64,000 nucleotides of DNA from the NCBI GenBank assembly GCA_011316305.1, contig SAUG01000067.1, positions 1 through 64,000 on the forward strand, written 5' to 3'. Below the pieces are notes generated by a model that made no database searches, was not told where the DNA came from, and saw only the letters and a program-made list of their open reading frames with translations. Shown in pieces: positions 44,101 to 56,040 of this stretch; position 1 is the stretch's first letter; each line of letters opens with the position of its first letter. Position numbers and translations under genes: made by a program. The stretch is from Rusavskia elegans. Its lineage: Eukaryota > Ascomycota > Lecanoromycetes > Teloschistales > Teloschistaceae.

Positions 44101-47100
44101 CGTCGTTGATACCAGCCATCTTCCAGGCAGAGCCAATCTCAGACATCCGACTTCTCCATTGCTGCCTTTTCGCGCAACAATACGCTTGCGCACAATCCTG
44201 GATCGAGAGCGGTCTCAAGATTGCCGGTGTAGTCGGACAGAGTTTTGGAGAACTGACAGCGCTTGCGGTAGCCGGCATCTTGTCACTTGAAGACACGTTG
44301 ACACTCGTTGTCGCAAGAGCATCTCTCGTTCAGTCACACTGGGGTCACGAACGTGGAAGCATGCTCGCAATTCGCTGCACCCTTGAGGCAACCAACCAAA
44401 TAATAGCCGACCTGAAGCTACTCGGCAAGGAGGTCGAAATTGCATGTCATAACGCCCAAGACAGCCATGTCTTGGGAGGCACAGCGGATGCCATTTCCGC
44501 CACTGAGCGGTTGCTGCAGAACGAACCCAAGTATAACTCTGTGAAAGCTCAGAGGCTCGACGTGACCCATGCCTATCACACCAAGCTCACGGATGGAATA
44601 CTGCCTGACCTCAGGGCAGCAGTAGCTATGATGGACTTCAAAGCACCTACAATACCTCTCGCAACATGCACACGAGATCACGATCATGCTATAACGCCAG
44701 ATTACATCAAATCGCATCTAAGAAACCCAGTGTATTTCCAAGCAGCGGTTCGCCGTCTTGAAAACCGTCTAGGGGATTGCATATGGCTTGAAGCTGGCTG
44801 CGATTCGTCTGCTTTCGCCGGTGTGAAGCGAGCGACAGCTTTACCAGAGCGACATCTCTTCCAAGTCGTCCAATTCAATGGCAGCAAGACGCCAATGGAT
44901 ACAATTGCGAGCATCACCACCGATCTTTGGCGGCAAGGTATCGATATATCCTTTTGGGGCTTCCACAGCCCGCGTATAAGTTTGCAACAGGTTTGGCTTC
45001 CGCCTTATCATTTCCAGAAGACGCGGCACTGGTTGCCATATATCGATCATGCTATGGAGAATTTGCAGGGGAGAGGGACCTCATCCGATCAAATAACGCA
45101 GAGTCTACCGATCGATGTCGAAAAACTCGTCATTCGCCTGAATCCACAAGCGCATGGCGATGTGGAGCGTTTCGATATCACGACATGTACTCGTCGATAT
45201 GTCGATATCGTTACCGGCCATTCCGTCCTGAGGCGGCCACTGTGCCCCGCTGGTATGTACATGGAGTGCGTGGCCATGGCAGCCCAGTTACTCCTGGCCG
45301 ATCCGAAAGCGCATAGCGGTTTGGCACTCGATGATTGCACCTTCGAGTGCCCATTAGGAGTAGATCCAGACCGTGGAGTCACGATAGATCTTCAGAAGCA
45401 CATATCAAAGACAGCCTGGTCGTTCGAGATATCGAGCAGATCTAGGAGCCAGGAGAATGCAAAGTCGTCCATCCATGCGAAAGGAAATGTCAGCTACCGA
45501 AACGATGTACATTTGCATCACTATCAGAGACTAATCTCCCGGCGCGTGCATGAAATCCATAACTCCGCCGACCTCGAATCACTGCGAAAGGACAAAGCAT
45601 ACATGGTTTTCACTCGCGTGGTTGACTACTCTGAAATCTTCAGAGGAATCTCCTTAATCAAGTTTGCAGACACCGAAGCCCTGGCACACGTCAATGTACC
45701 CTGTGGGGCACCAACGTCGGAGACGACCGCATTGAAGTCTTGCGATACCATTTCGTTGGACGTTTTCGTTCAAGTGTGTGGCCTCTTGATCAACTCTCAC
45801 AGGATATGCCCTGCGGATAGTGCGTACTTGGCTGTTGGCGCTGATTCCATCCACATCACCGAGACTTGTGATCTGGAGAAGTGCAAGGAGTGGACTGTTT
45901 ACGCTGTTTTTGAGCCAGTCGAGCAAAGCAAAGCGAGAGGGGATGTGTTTGTCATGCGTCCAAGCGGCGAGTTGGTCATCGTGATGATCGGTATCCAGTT
46001 TTCGAAGGTCCCTTTCAAGACACTCGAAAAACTACTGACTACTCCGGACAAGGCATCTAGACACATGGATGATGGTGACAAAATAGTACGGTTAATTTCT
46101 GAGCCAGCTTCGTCAACGCAGCTCGAAGATTTCATGGAGCCTGCTGAGATTAAAGAAGACAAATCACTTCCACATTCTGGGGCCAAGTACCAAAGCATGG
46201 AGAATCTCCGTACGATCATCGCCTCGTACGTTGGGCTTCCAAGTCATCAAATTACGGATGAGACCAGTCTCGGTACCCTCGGGATCGACTCATTGGCATC
46301 CATTGAACTAGCAGACGAGCTTTCATCAGGATTTGGCAAGCCAGTAGCCGCGACAATGCTGCTAGACGCCGACTTCTTGACACTGTGCCGCCACTTGGAC
46401 ATCACCGAAAGCAGCGTGCCGGTAGAGAAGGCGAAGGTGACCTTGACACCATCCACCGCTGTACGCCTAGAACTTCAGCTTTCTTCCCCGAAGGAACAAA
46501 AGGAGCATGGTGTACGACGAAAGCTGATGGAGATACTGTCACAGTACTCGGGTTGTCCAGTGATAGCTATCAAAGACGACGCTCGCCTAGAAGAGATGGG
46601 AATCGATTCTCTTGCCAAGATCGAACTCAAGGCCGACATTGAAACCTCGTTCCAAATCAACATTGATGATCATGACTTCGCACCAGAGTCAACAATTAAA
46701 GACGTGCTGCGCCTGCTAAATTTGAGTGTCGATGGATCTGAGGATTCTAGCCATGATAGCGCCACATCCTCGAGCACATCGCTTTCCTCGATGGTTTTCA
46801 CGCCCAAGTCCCCAGAGATGCACAGAACTCCTGGAATACCAGGAACATCTTCTCTCAACTCCGATCCAGTCAAGATCCTTGCCGACTGTAGTCTGATGTT
46901 CTCGTCGTCGGCTAAGGATAACGGCTTCACGGGTCATTGGGACGTCATTGCCCCGAAATACGACAAGATCGTTCTCGCGTACATCGTGGAAGCGTTTGCA
47001 TTCCTAGGGTCTGATCTGCGGAGAATTCAGCCTGACGGATCCGTCCCTCCTATCGACTTCCAACCAAGACACTCCCAAGTCATGCGATGTTTATGGAATA

Positions 47101-49295
47101 TCCTTGAACGACAAGGAGTCATATACCGCAAAAATGGCACCACTTTTCGAACGTCGAAACGCATCACCGGGGTCCGGTCATCCCAACTCACGAGGGGGTA
47201 CATTGGCTGGCATCCTAAATATACTGTCGATTTCGCACTGATGGCTTTGACCGGTCCAGTGCTTGCAGACTGCTTGACTGGCGCGACAGATCCGCTTAAG
47301 ATCCTGTTCGGCAATCCCAAAGCCCAGCAGGTGTTAGATGACTTCTACCACGAATCGCCAATGCTCGCCACGATGACGGATCAGCTGGTCGCCTTCATCA
47401 AGCAGACCATCACTCAAAGCGGCTCGGACGTTGATATCCGTATCATTGAAATTGGGGCAGGATTTGGAGGAACAACCACTGCCCTTGCTCAAATGCTGCA
47501 GCAGAGCAATCGCCGTGTTGAATACACTTTCACAGAGTAAGACCATTGTTGGATCTGTTCTTACCCGATGTTCTCAAATCATATCACATTCACTCTTTGA
47601 CAGATCTCAGAACTCTACTATTCCACCAAGAGAAGACATGCTGACTCGGGAATATCCAGTATCGCACCCACGCTGGTAGACAAAGCCAAAAAGAAATTCT
47701 CCGAGTACTCATGCATGGATTTCAGGACCATGAATCTCGACCAAGACCCACCCGCAAAGTATCACGGGCGCTACGATATTGTCATTGCAACAAATGTGGT
47801 GCATGCGACGAAAGACCTTGTTGCCTCTACGTCGCGAATGAAGTCGTTGCTCAAAGACGGCGGCTTCATCTGTCTGTCTGAAATTACCAAGGTCATCGAT
47901 TGGCATAACATCGTCTTCGGACTTCTGCCGGGATGGTGGTCGTTCACTGATGGCCGTAAGTATGCACTGCAGTCGGCCGAGGAATGGATGAAGGTATTTA
48001 AAAAGGCCGGATTCGAGTCGATGGGTTACTCAACGGGTCCCAGCGAGGAGGCTGAGACACAGCAACTCCTTATTGGATCCACACGAACCCAGCAAAAGGA
48101 ACGGCCATCGAGTGGTATATCACTAGGCGACTCCACGATGAGCACTGTCGTGTATAAGCTTATCGGCGATACGGAGATCCATGCTGATATCTACTTTCCG
48201 AAAGAGCGACCAACCAAACCAATGCCAATTGGTACGTGTCTGAATGGCTTCATGCTGAACACCATGCTAACCGACCCTCAGCGTTGATGGTTCATGGTGG
48301 CGGATACATGACCCTTTCAAGAAAAGCCATCCGTCCCCTACAGACCCGTTTCTTGCTTCAGAACGGTATCCTCCCCATTAGCCTCGACCACCGTTTATGT
48401 CCCGAGGTCAATATCATCGATGGTCCAATGGCAGACACACGTGATGCAGTCGCCTGGGCGCGTTTCGAACTGCCTTCAATTGCCTTGGATCACGGGATTG
48501 ACGTTGAGACGACGAAGGTTGCAGTCATCGGATGGTCGACTGGCGGTCATCTGGCCATGACGACGGCTTGGACGACAGTGGAAGCTGGCATTGAGCCACC
48601 AACTACAATCCTTAACTTCTATGGGCCGTCTGATTTTGAGACCCTGGGTGAGTTCCATCCTCCACCACCTTGGACGGCTCCAGCGGTCGAGGTAGCCAAA
48701 TGCTGACATCGATGTGGCGACAGTCTTCCACCATGACCAGGCAGGCGATTCACCAGCCAGAGCCGAAGACGTCCGCAACTCTCTATCCAAGGCAGTAAGC
48801 ACTCCAATCCACTATAGCGCCAACATATTTAGTTAATATCCCCCTTCATAGGTCACCACCCACCCCACCAAAGGCCAAAAGCACGACTCACCCGACCTCA
48901 ACTGGCTCGTCCCCTCCGACCCCCGCTCCAATCTTGTCCTCTCCCTCTTCCAAAACACCTCCTCATCCAACTTGTCTCTTCTCCTTTCCCCAGACCAAAC
49001 TAACCAACCACCCACGCAACCCAGCCTCAACGCAATCAACCCCCTCCACCAACTCCGCCACAACAACTACCACACCCCGACCTTCATAATCCACGGCTCC
49101 GAAGACGAAATCGTCCCGTCTACCCAATCCATCATCTTCCAAAAGGCTATGATGGAAAAAGGGTTGGAGGGTGGGGTATTGATTGTCGAGGGCGCAAAAC
49201 ATATCCATGATGTGGGTGTGGGGGAAGGGAGTGAGATGTGGGTGAAGGGTGTGGGTCCTGGGTATGACTTTTTGCTAGAGCAACTCAACAAGTGA
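41190..49295 (+). CDS. Non-reducing polyketide synthase, SAT-KS-AT-PT-ACP-ACP-CMeT-esterase
   Basis: The six exons are 41190-41801, 41877-47536, 47660-48231, 48282-48647, 48724-48794 and 48852-49295, giving 2,574 residues. The SAT domain has the GxCxG active site (GYCGG, Cys135). KS begins near 381, with Cys552 in DTACSSSL and His blocks VEAHGTGT and GNIGHCET. The AT Ser993 lies in GQSFGE. The PT domain has His1319 in TGHSVLRRPLCPAG and an Asp block LDVFVQVCGLL. Two ACPs carry phosphopantetheine serines, Ser1676 and Ser1782, both in GIDSLA. CMeT follows with the SAM motif IIEIGAGFGGTTTAL near 2060. The last domain is an alpha/beta-hydrolase (HGGG near 2286, Ser2367 in GWSTGG). This order is that of methylated orsellinic acid synthases. 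Intron 4 (48648-48723) is my best reading; without it the frame ends early at a TGA near 48704. Confidence 0.95.
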
Positions 49296-50422
49296 CGTGG
49301 GAAAGGGGTTGTAGGGACTCGAGAGATGAATCTCTCAAGCTTGGGCGATAGACATCAGACAGAGAATTCGCGCGTGCTTGCTTGCTTGCTTCCGTCAGTT
49401 AGAGAGAGACACATTAACAATAACGATTGATGAACGAAACTTCCATCCAAATGGAACGCCCACAGTCTGCAGCAGCAGGGTCGTGATATCATTGAACCTC
49501 GAAGATAAAGAGAGTGATTCGGATGAATGCCCAACTCTCTCTCCTACATACACCTCCCCCGTAACCCAGAATCCGCGATCTAAATATCTCTACATCTGCT
49601 AAAATGCATGTCCTGTCCCCTCGCGCCGTACCAGACTTATCATTTCCTTCCTTATCATATCCATATCCATATCAAACCACAAAAAACCAATACGCCAGAA
49701 AAGCGGCTGTCGACATTCAATACCTCGTTTCCGTCTATCGATCGTGCCCACGCACAATTCCTCAGATGATATTTTTCTATAGAGCTCCGGAGCGGCAACT
49801 CCACTTTGAAAGTCATGGTTCTTGACACCAACACGCTTGGGGAATCTCTTAGATGGTAGGGCCCGAAAATATCATGTTGGAAGATGGGGGGAATAGTATA
49901 CTAAGTCATTTTTGTACGGGGTACGATATCCCCTCTCTGAATAAAGTAACATAAATCTCCAGCGGCCAAATTTTTCGATCTTGATTCTTTGACAGTAATC
50001 AACAGCAGACGGTCGGTTTCTGTTCATGAATTTCTGTCTCCTACTTCTCGATGGCACGGGACCTGTTTATGGTCTAAGGTGTTTAGGATCGAGAATACGC
50101 GTTCTGTAAGAATAGCGTAGAGAGTCTTGGGCAGTTTGGGTTGTAGGCTGTAGAGAGGGATTTACATAAGGTAATGGCTCAGTGATGATCCTGAGGGAAG
50201 ACTTTGAGATCTTTTTTTTATCTCGGAAGAAGATAGATCTACCGAGATTGCTGCAAACCAGATGTATTGCCACTAGCCACCATCGCTATCAGATGCTGAC
50301 ACACGATAAAGGCCGCCATGCCTTGGGGAAAGGGCTCCCCATGCCCAAATCCAGGCTGTGTTCCCCTGCCAACGCCCACACAAAGACAGAGATAAAAGAA
50401 AACACGACAACCCAGCACTTCC
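49296..50422. other. Convergent intergenic region
   Basis: This lies between the 3' ends of the PKS gene (+) and the Pro/His-rich protein gene (-). No motif-bearing ORF or repeat is seen. Confidence 0.5.
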
Positions 50423-52303
50423 TCAATATCCATAGCGATCATTATCATAACCCCTCGCCCACCGCCCCGGCCGTTCATCATACATCATATCTCTATCCAT
50501 CATCATCCTCTCCCTTCTCCGTACATCTTCCGCCTCCCGCTCCATCTGCCTCACCACAGACTCTCTCAACTCCTCCTTCCTGCGTTCCTCCCTCATGAGC
50601 TCCCGTCTCATTTCATCCCTCTCGGCGCGTTCCTGCTCTTCTCGATGATCATACAGATCGAGGGCCATCGGCCGCTTGGGCGCATAGATCGAGGCGCGGC
50701 GACCCGGCGGCGTCAAACCCCTGAAATCATGGGGACGATCATCATCGTAGCTCATATGACGGGAGTGGAAGGCAGGACGTTCGAAGTGGTCTACCAAGCG
50801 GTCGGGTCGGTGGGCAGAGGTACATGAACGAGTCAGGTAAGGACGGTGGATCCTCATATTCGAAGCGGGTATCACCTCGATCTCTTCTGTTTCGTAGCGT
50901 GATCGTCCACTTTGTCGGGAGCGATCTGGTGAGACTACTGGCTTCCGTCTGTGGACTCGATAGGTCTGTTCGTGCCTATCGCTGCCATGGTCGTCATGGT
51001 GGCTGTGCGAGCTACGGCGGCTATCTTTCCGTTCATGGCGCTTGTAGTCCTTTATGGAACTACCGTGTGAGTAGCTCGTGTCGGGCGTTCGATCAGTGTA
51101 GGCTCGGGAGGAGTCACTCGACTCGGACAAGTAGTCCCAATCAGATTCGGAGTGTGCTTTTCTGTGCTTCGTCTCCGACTTGTACGGTTTCTCCTGGTGG
51201 ATCTTCGGCTTCATCTCTTTCGCCCCCTTGGGCTTAGCGTCTTTTGCTTCCTTCGGCTTCTCCTTGTACCCTTCATGATGCGGCATTGGTTGGGCCATAT
51301 GTGGAGGGAATGGGGCCGGTGGAGGATGTGCCCGATGCTGATCAGGATGCACGAATGAATCCTCAAAGTGAGGCATCTCGTGGTGAGGCATATGATGGGG
51401 CATGGGATGAGGCGGGTGATGAGGTGGGTGATGAGGCATGTGATGAGGTGGGTGGTGCGGTGGAGGAGATTCATGGTGGAACTCCTGATGCATTTCGTGC
51501 ATCGGTGGCCCTTGATGATGGACGAATGGCGGCTGAGGAGGTGGATTTTCGAACCCATGAAATCCTGGAAAGCCATGTTGCGGGGGAGGCATGAAGTGAT
51601 GATCAGGGGAACTTCGACCCAAATAGTCCTGGCTGGATCCCTCAGATGGATCTTGCGATCCGCCGGTGAGGTCGACGACTTCACGGTGCGATTCATGAAG
51701 TTTGCCGAGACCTGCAGGCCCTGCGCTGGACAGGTCTTTCCGCACCTGGCGCTTGAGGATAACCTGAAAGGCTGTAGTGGTCCTGTTGCCTCGTCGATCG
51801 GTATGCTGATCTAGCTTCAAGCCGACGAGATCGTGGTCGAACCTCGGGTCAGCAGCCATACGATCACCGATCAGCTCGTCGACCTGCTTCCGCTTGAAGC
51901 CCTTCATCTCGTCGCTCTTCAGTAGGTTCCAGGCAGCCGAGGGACCCTTCCGTTTCTGTTTGTCAACCATAGCGCGGAGCTCATTCTGGCCAATGGGCAT
52001 CTTCGTCTTGGTGACGATTGCCCATGTGGCCTTTTCGTTTGGCTGCTGCGGGACCACCTTTTCGAAGTGGTAACCTTCATACACATCTTTCTCCTTTCGT
52101 AGTAGACTGGTATCGAATTCAGGACCGAGGTTACCGAGACCGGGCATGGGCGGAGGGTGGGGGGATTGATGAGGATTGGGTGGAGACATTGTGGGTCTGA
52201 GATTGAGGTTGTCGAATTGAACGGGTAGTGAGTGTACGCCCGGGGGCATTGCTGGATGAGGAGGGTGGGGCGGCGGTGGAGGAGGCATTGGCACTTGAAT
52301 CAT
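50423..52303 (-). CDS. Pro/His-rich low-complexity protein, unknown function
   Basis: This is a single exon of 626 residues with an ATG at 52303. I do not recognise a named family. The N-terminus is Pro-rich (PMPPPPPPHPPHPAMPPG). Residues about 60-200 look folded and conserved-like (KDVYEGYHFEKVVPQQ, ATWAIVTKTKMPIG, DPRFDHDLVGLKLDQ). The middle has dense His/Pro repeats such as PPHHMPHHPPHHPPHPMPHH. The C-terminus is strongly charged and coiled-coil-like, rich in Arg, Glu and Met (MRRELMREERRKEELRES). A role as a nuclear or RNA-associated scaffold is possible but only a guess. It is not part of the polyketide logic. Confidence 0.8.
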   Translation of the reverse strand: MIQVPMPPPPPPHPPHPAMPPGVHSLPVQFDNLNLRPTMSPPNPHQSPHPPPMPGLGNLGPEFDTSLLRKEKDVYEGYHFEKVVPQQPNEKATWAIVTKTKMPIGQNELRAMVDKQKRKGPSAAWNLLKSDEMKGFKRKQVDELIGDRMAADPRFDHDLVGLKLDQHTDRRGNRTTTAFQVILKRQVRKDLSSAGPAGLGKLHESHREVVDLTGGSQDPSEGSSQDYLGRSSPDHHFMPPPQHGFPGFHGFENPPPQPPFVHHQGPPMHEMHQEFHHESPPPHHPPHHMPHHPPHHPPHPMPHHMPHHEMPHFEDSFVHPDQHRAHPPPAPFPPHMAQPMPHHEGYKEKPKEAKDAKPKGAKEMKPKIHQEKPYKSETKHRKAHSESDWDYLSESSDSSRAYTDRTPDTSYSHGSSIKDYKRHERKDSRRSSHSHHDDHGSDRHEQTYRVHRRKPVVSPDRSRQSGRSRYETEEIEVIPASNMRIHRPYLTRSCTSAHRPDRLVDHFERPAFHSRHMSYDDDRPHDFRGLTPPGRRASIYAPKRPMALDLYDHREEQERAERDEMRRELMREERRKEELRESVVRQMEREAEDVRRRERMMMDRDMMYDERPGRWARGYDNDRYGY

Positions 52304-53958
52304 GGTTGCTGAAGTTGACGGCGGATGGATATGGCTGCTGGGGCTTGACTGGGCGTTGCCGGTTGAGACAATGGAAGAATGTTGAGCGGAACAAAAAAGG
52401 GCGACAGAATTGGAGGGCGGACGGGATAATTAAAGGATGCTGGGTCCTCGTGACACAGTAACGACAATCCAGTGAACAGACAACCGGAGGAAGAAGGCGA
52501 CGGGAGCCTTGTCGACAAAGACTGGGAAAGAGTAAGGAAGAAAAGTGAGGCGGAGGATGGAAAGACTTTATGAAAGCTTCGAGGAAGAGAGGGCGGTGCC
52601 TGCTCTTAGCTGGGAAAGGGCAAGAACGGGAAGTTGACGGTTGCCTTGCAAGAGAGACAGACTCGAGTTCGTATATTCATGATATGCGGTCAATGGGACT
52701 GTAGCCTATATCGCCCTACTGTAGTGAGTCGTCGTGCATATGTATGCAAGCTGTAGCTCGCGGCTGGTGCGGGGTGAGACAGAGCTGAGGACCTATTGGA
52801 GACCTTTCACCATGTAGCCCTTCCCAGATTGACGAATCGGTGCATACGGTACTCAGTTGACCGGGTCGTGCATGGTGATGGATCGAAGGCTGCAGTAGGG
52901 CGTGAATGATATTGTATGTCATGACTGACCGGTGGAAGGAAGCAATGCTGAGCAAATGCCACCATCATGGCTATATTTGCACATGTCATGTTGGATCTCT
53001 CCCTTGAAAGCGCTGATAGGCCTGCCTCGTCCCTCTCCAGTGTTGGTTCCAAACCTGGAGTGTCTGGCAGGCGGTTGGTAGACGTTTTACAGATTGGTAA
53101 GGTATGTAGTAATCATGACAGGAAGGAATCGGGCGGCAGCAGGCATGAATTCAAGCAAAGCAGCAAAAGTAGGGCGTCGGCTAAGCTGTCAAATATTCGC
53201 GAAGCAAGGACGACGCCCATCGTCTGGACCTTCGATTGGACGATCGAATGAGGCTCAAACTGTGGCAACCGGTAAGTAGGGGCCGTGCAGGATGCAGGAT
53301 GCAGGATGCAGGAAGCAGGAAGCTCACCGGCCGGTACGCCCGAGGCGAACATGGCGACAAGGAGGAGAATCTGAGAAGATGGTGTCCTCGCGTCACCCTG
53401 CGCCTGCAGCAGGAGTTCACGCTTTCAGTCTCCGGACTGGGAATCTGCATCGACATATTGCACTTGAAGACAGCCAAAGGATGACCAAGATTGGATAACA
53501 ACACATCCGAGGGCGGCCTCGTTGTCATCCGGCGCTATCAAGCAGCACATCAATCGATAGCGCCGTACATTTGCCTCCAGCCTCTACATAGACATCTTGA
53601 AGATGAAATAATGCAACCATGCAGTCATGACCCCAGGGCGTTATTGGGGCTGCTTCTATGTACACTCTCTTGATTGAGGTCGCCCTTTGCTCCGCCGCCT
53701 CGAATGCAGAATGCAGACTCCAGTTGGAAGGCAGTTGTAGACCCAGCCTCTCGCCTAGCTCGCACCTGCTATCTGACAACCACCTCCCGTTGTTACACAA
53801 ATGGCGCCCTGCTAACGCCCAATCAATGCTCCCAACACGCCATCGAAGGCGCTTGATCGTGTCACTGTACAAGGGAAGAGACTCGGTTGACGTGCGCTGG
53901 CACCTTCCTCATATGTCTGACATCCCAATTTATGCCAGTCCAACAGCCGTCTGATGCC
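52304..53958. other. Intergenic region, promoter of the Pro/His-rich protein gene
   Basis: The left part should be promoter and 5' leader of the gene starting at 52303. Further right there is a short tandem repeat near 53285-53325 (gcaggat repeated about four times, then gcaggaa). The ORFs have no motif. Confidence 0.5.
53285..53325 (+). repeat. Short tandem repeat, 7-bp unit
   Basis: The unit gcaggat is repeated in tandem about three times and followed by two gcaggaa variants. It is non-coding as far as I can see. Confidence 0.6.
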
Positions 53959-56040
53959 TCACCGGAGCGGCATCTTCACATCCTGTACGCCTTTCTTGAT
54001 CACTTCGCTCAAGCTCCATCGCGGCGGCTGCCGCATGATTTCCTGTCCGTTTTCTTTCTCGCTTCGGAGCCACTCTTTCTCCATCTCGGGTGTAACACCT
54101 TCGGGAAGCGGCAACGCCCCGCCCCCAATGCCCGAGGAGAATTTGAGCTGCAGGATGTCCCCCACAGAGTCGCAAGCGCTCAAGAGCCGATCCAGATCGT
54201 CTTTCGTGTGCGCCGCCGACACGCAGAACCTGGCCCGGGATGAAACGAGCGGCGTTGCAGGATAGCCAACCACCACCACCGAGATCTTCCTCGCGAGCAT
54301 CTCGTGCGAAAACGCCGGGATTTTGGCCGGATTGTAGAGGAGCAAGGGAATGATGGGCGAATCATCGTTCCCATACACAATGAATCCGAGACGTTTCAGT
54401 CCCAGCCGGAGGTAGCGTCCATTGAAAGCCAGCCGCTGAAGACGCTCCTCACCTTGACCAGGCACGAGCTCTCCGATGATGATCTTGAGACTTGACGCAA
54501 TCTGGGATAGGATCGCAGGTGTCGGGCTTTCCCCGTAGATTGTGCCAGCATTCGTCACCCGCAGCTTATTGATGAGTGCCTTGTCCCCAGCGATGTAGCC
54601 ACCGTTGGCACCAAATGATTTGGTCAACGTCCCCATAAGGATGTCAACCTCCGACGGATCAACGCCAAAGTAATCGCAAACGCCTCGCCCCTTTGGTCCT
54701 AGGGCCCCGATGGAATGGGCTTCGTCGACAAAAAGGTTGAACCGGTACTTTCTCTTCAATGCAAGGATGCCTGGTAGGTTGACCATTGATCCTTCCATCG
54801 AGTATAGTCCCTCGACAACCACAAGAATCTTCTTCCATGGCCGGTGTGTTCGAGGCTGGCCATTGGAAATGACTTCGCGTAGCTTGCGCTCGAGAGATTT
54901 GCAGTCATTGTGTTTGAACATTTCAATCATACATCCAGACAGCCGAAGGCCAAACCGGATTGAGGCATGATTCAACTCGTCCGATATAACGAGACATCCT
55001 TTGCCAACAAGAGCGGAGAAGGCGGATGCATTGGTGCCGAACCCCATGGAGAAGACCATGGACGACTCCTTGCCAACAAACCTGGCAATCAGATCCTCGA
55101 CCTCGTTGTGCAATTCCGAGGTACCGGCATCCCCTCGTGGACTGGCCATACTAAGCCCACATCGCTTGACGGTTTCTTCAACGGCGTCGGCGCAAGGGCC
55201 TTCGGATTGTGCAAATCCTAGGTAGTTGTAGGAACTCATGTTGAGGGTTTCTGTCGTTGTACCGGTTGGCTTGAAGGTCTGGTTTCCGTCGTGGGAAACT
55301 CGGTCACACAGCGTGATGAATCTCCCAGGCACTCCGGTCGTTGGCCGTGCAAAACAGTCATTGATGCGCAGTTGCAGTCTTCTGACGTAGAAATTGTCGA
55401 AATCACTGTTGAGAGGGGCGAAGCCATTACGTTCCTGAAGATGGCTGTACTCATGCTGCCGGAACCTTTTCCCGAAGAAGTCGCGGACGTGTCCGAAAAT
55501 GATCAAGATCAAGTAGCTGATGTAGGTCGTGATCAGGTAATAGTATGGCGGATCTTCAATGATGGGCTCGGGGAAGAGGCCGCCGGTATGACGGCTGGTA
55601 TACCGGTGACTCTGGTGGCCCAATGGACCGAATTGAGCATGTTGTCTTGCTATCCTGCGTGTCTCAGCTGGTGAAGGTGGCTGGAACAGAGTGGTCGGTG
55701 GTTCGTCTTCGTTTGCAGTATCTGCCTGTGCTGTAGAGAGAAAGATGGTGGGGAGCGACAAAGACGGGGAGCTGATGTGCGATGGAGAATTGAGCTGAGC
55801 TGATTGCTGCTTTGCGGCAGCTAGTAGAGCAGATGCTGCCGTCTGTGGTTCCTGCTTTGGTTTCGGCGAAGTGGAGAAGAAAGAGGTAATCCGGTTGGCC
55901 TTGGAGGTGGAGGATCGACGCGATATGTCTCTTTTCTCTGACAGCGCTGGGGGAGTGGACGGAATCGCGGGGGCAGAGGCCGCGAAAGGGTTGAATGAGG
56001 GCTTGCGAGACATGGTCAAGCGAGACCCGTCCGTACTCAT
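53959..56040 (-). CDS. LCB2: Serine palmitoyltransferase subunit 2
   Basis: This is a single exon of 693 residues, starting at the ATG at 56040; a seven-codon extension has only a TTG start. A disordered Ser/Pro-rich N-terminus of about 170 residues precedes a membrane segment (YYLITTYISYLILIIFG). The PLP-dependent alpha-oxoamine synthase fold follows: NMSSYNYLGFA, ASPRGDAGTSELHNEVED, VISDELNHASIR, VDEAHSIGALGPKGRG and the PLP-lysine block GTLTKSFGANGGYIAG. The lysine identifies the catalytic LCB2 subunit rather than LCB1. The enzyme condenses serine with palmitoyl-CoA to 3-ketosphinganine, the first step of sphingolipid synthesis, at the ER membrane. It is divergent from the acetoacetyl-CoA synthetase gene. 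Confidence 0.95.
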   Translation of the reverse strand: MSTDGSRLTMSRKPSFNPFAASAPAIPSTPPALSEKRDISRRSSTSKANRITSFFSTSPKPKQEPQTAASALLAAAKQQSAQLNSPSHISSPSLSLPTIFLSTAQADTANEDEPPTTLFQPPSPAETRRIARQHAQFGPLGHQSHRYTSRHTGGLFPEPIIEDPPYYYLITTYISYLILIIFGHVRDFFGKRFRQHEYSHLQERNGFAPLNSDFDNFYVRRLQLRINDCFARPTTGVPGRFITLCDRVSHDGNQTFKPTGTTTETLNMSSYNYLGFAQSEGPCADAVEETVKRCGLSMASPRGDAGTSELHNEVEDLIARFVGKESSMVFSMGFGTNASAFSALVGKGCLVISDELNHASIRFGLRLSGCMIEMFKHNDCKSLERKLREVISNGQPRTHRPWKKILVVVEGLYSMEGSMVNLPGILALKRKYRFNLFVDEAHSIGALGPKGRGVCDYFGVDPSEVDILMGTLTKSFGANGGYIAGDKALINKLRVTNAGTIYGESPTPAILSQIASSLKIIIGELVPGQGEERLQRLAFNGRYLRLGLKRLGFIVYGNDDSPIIPLLLYNPAKIPAFSHEMLARKISVVVVGYPATPLVSSRARFCVSAAHTKDDLDRLLSACDSVGDILQLKFSSGIGGGALPLPEGVTPEMEKEWLRSEKENGQEIMRQPPRWSLSEVIKKGVQDVKMPLR

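Noticed and set aside
49378..49825. Two short plus-strand ORFs after the PKS
   Set aside because: They start with non-ATG codons or lack motifs, and they fall in the PKS 3' flank.
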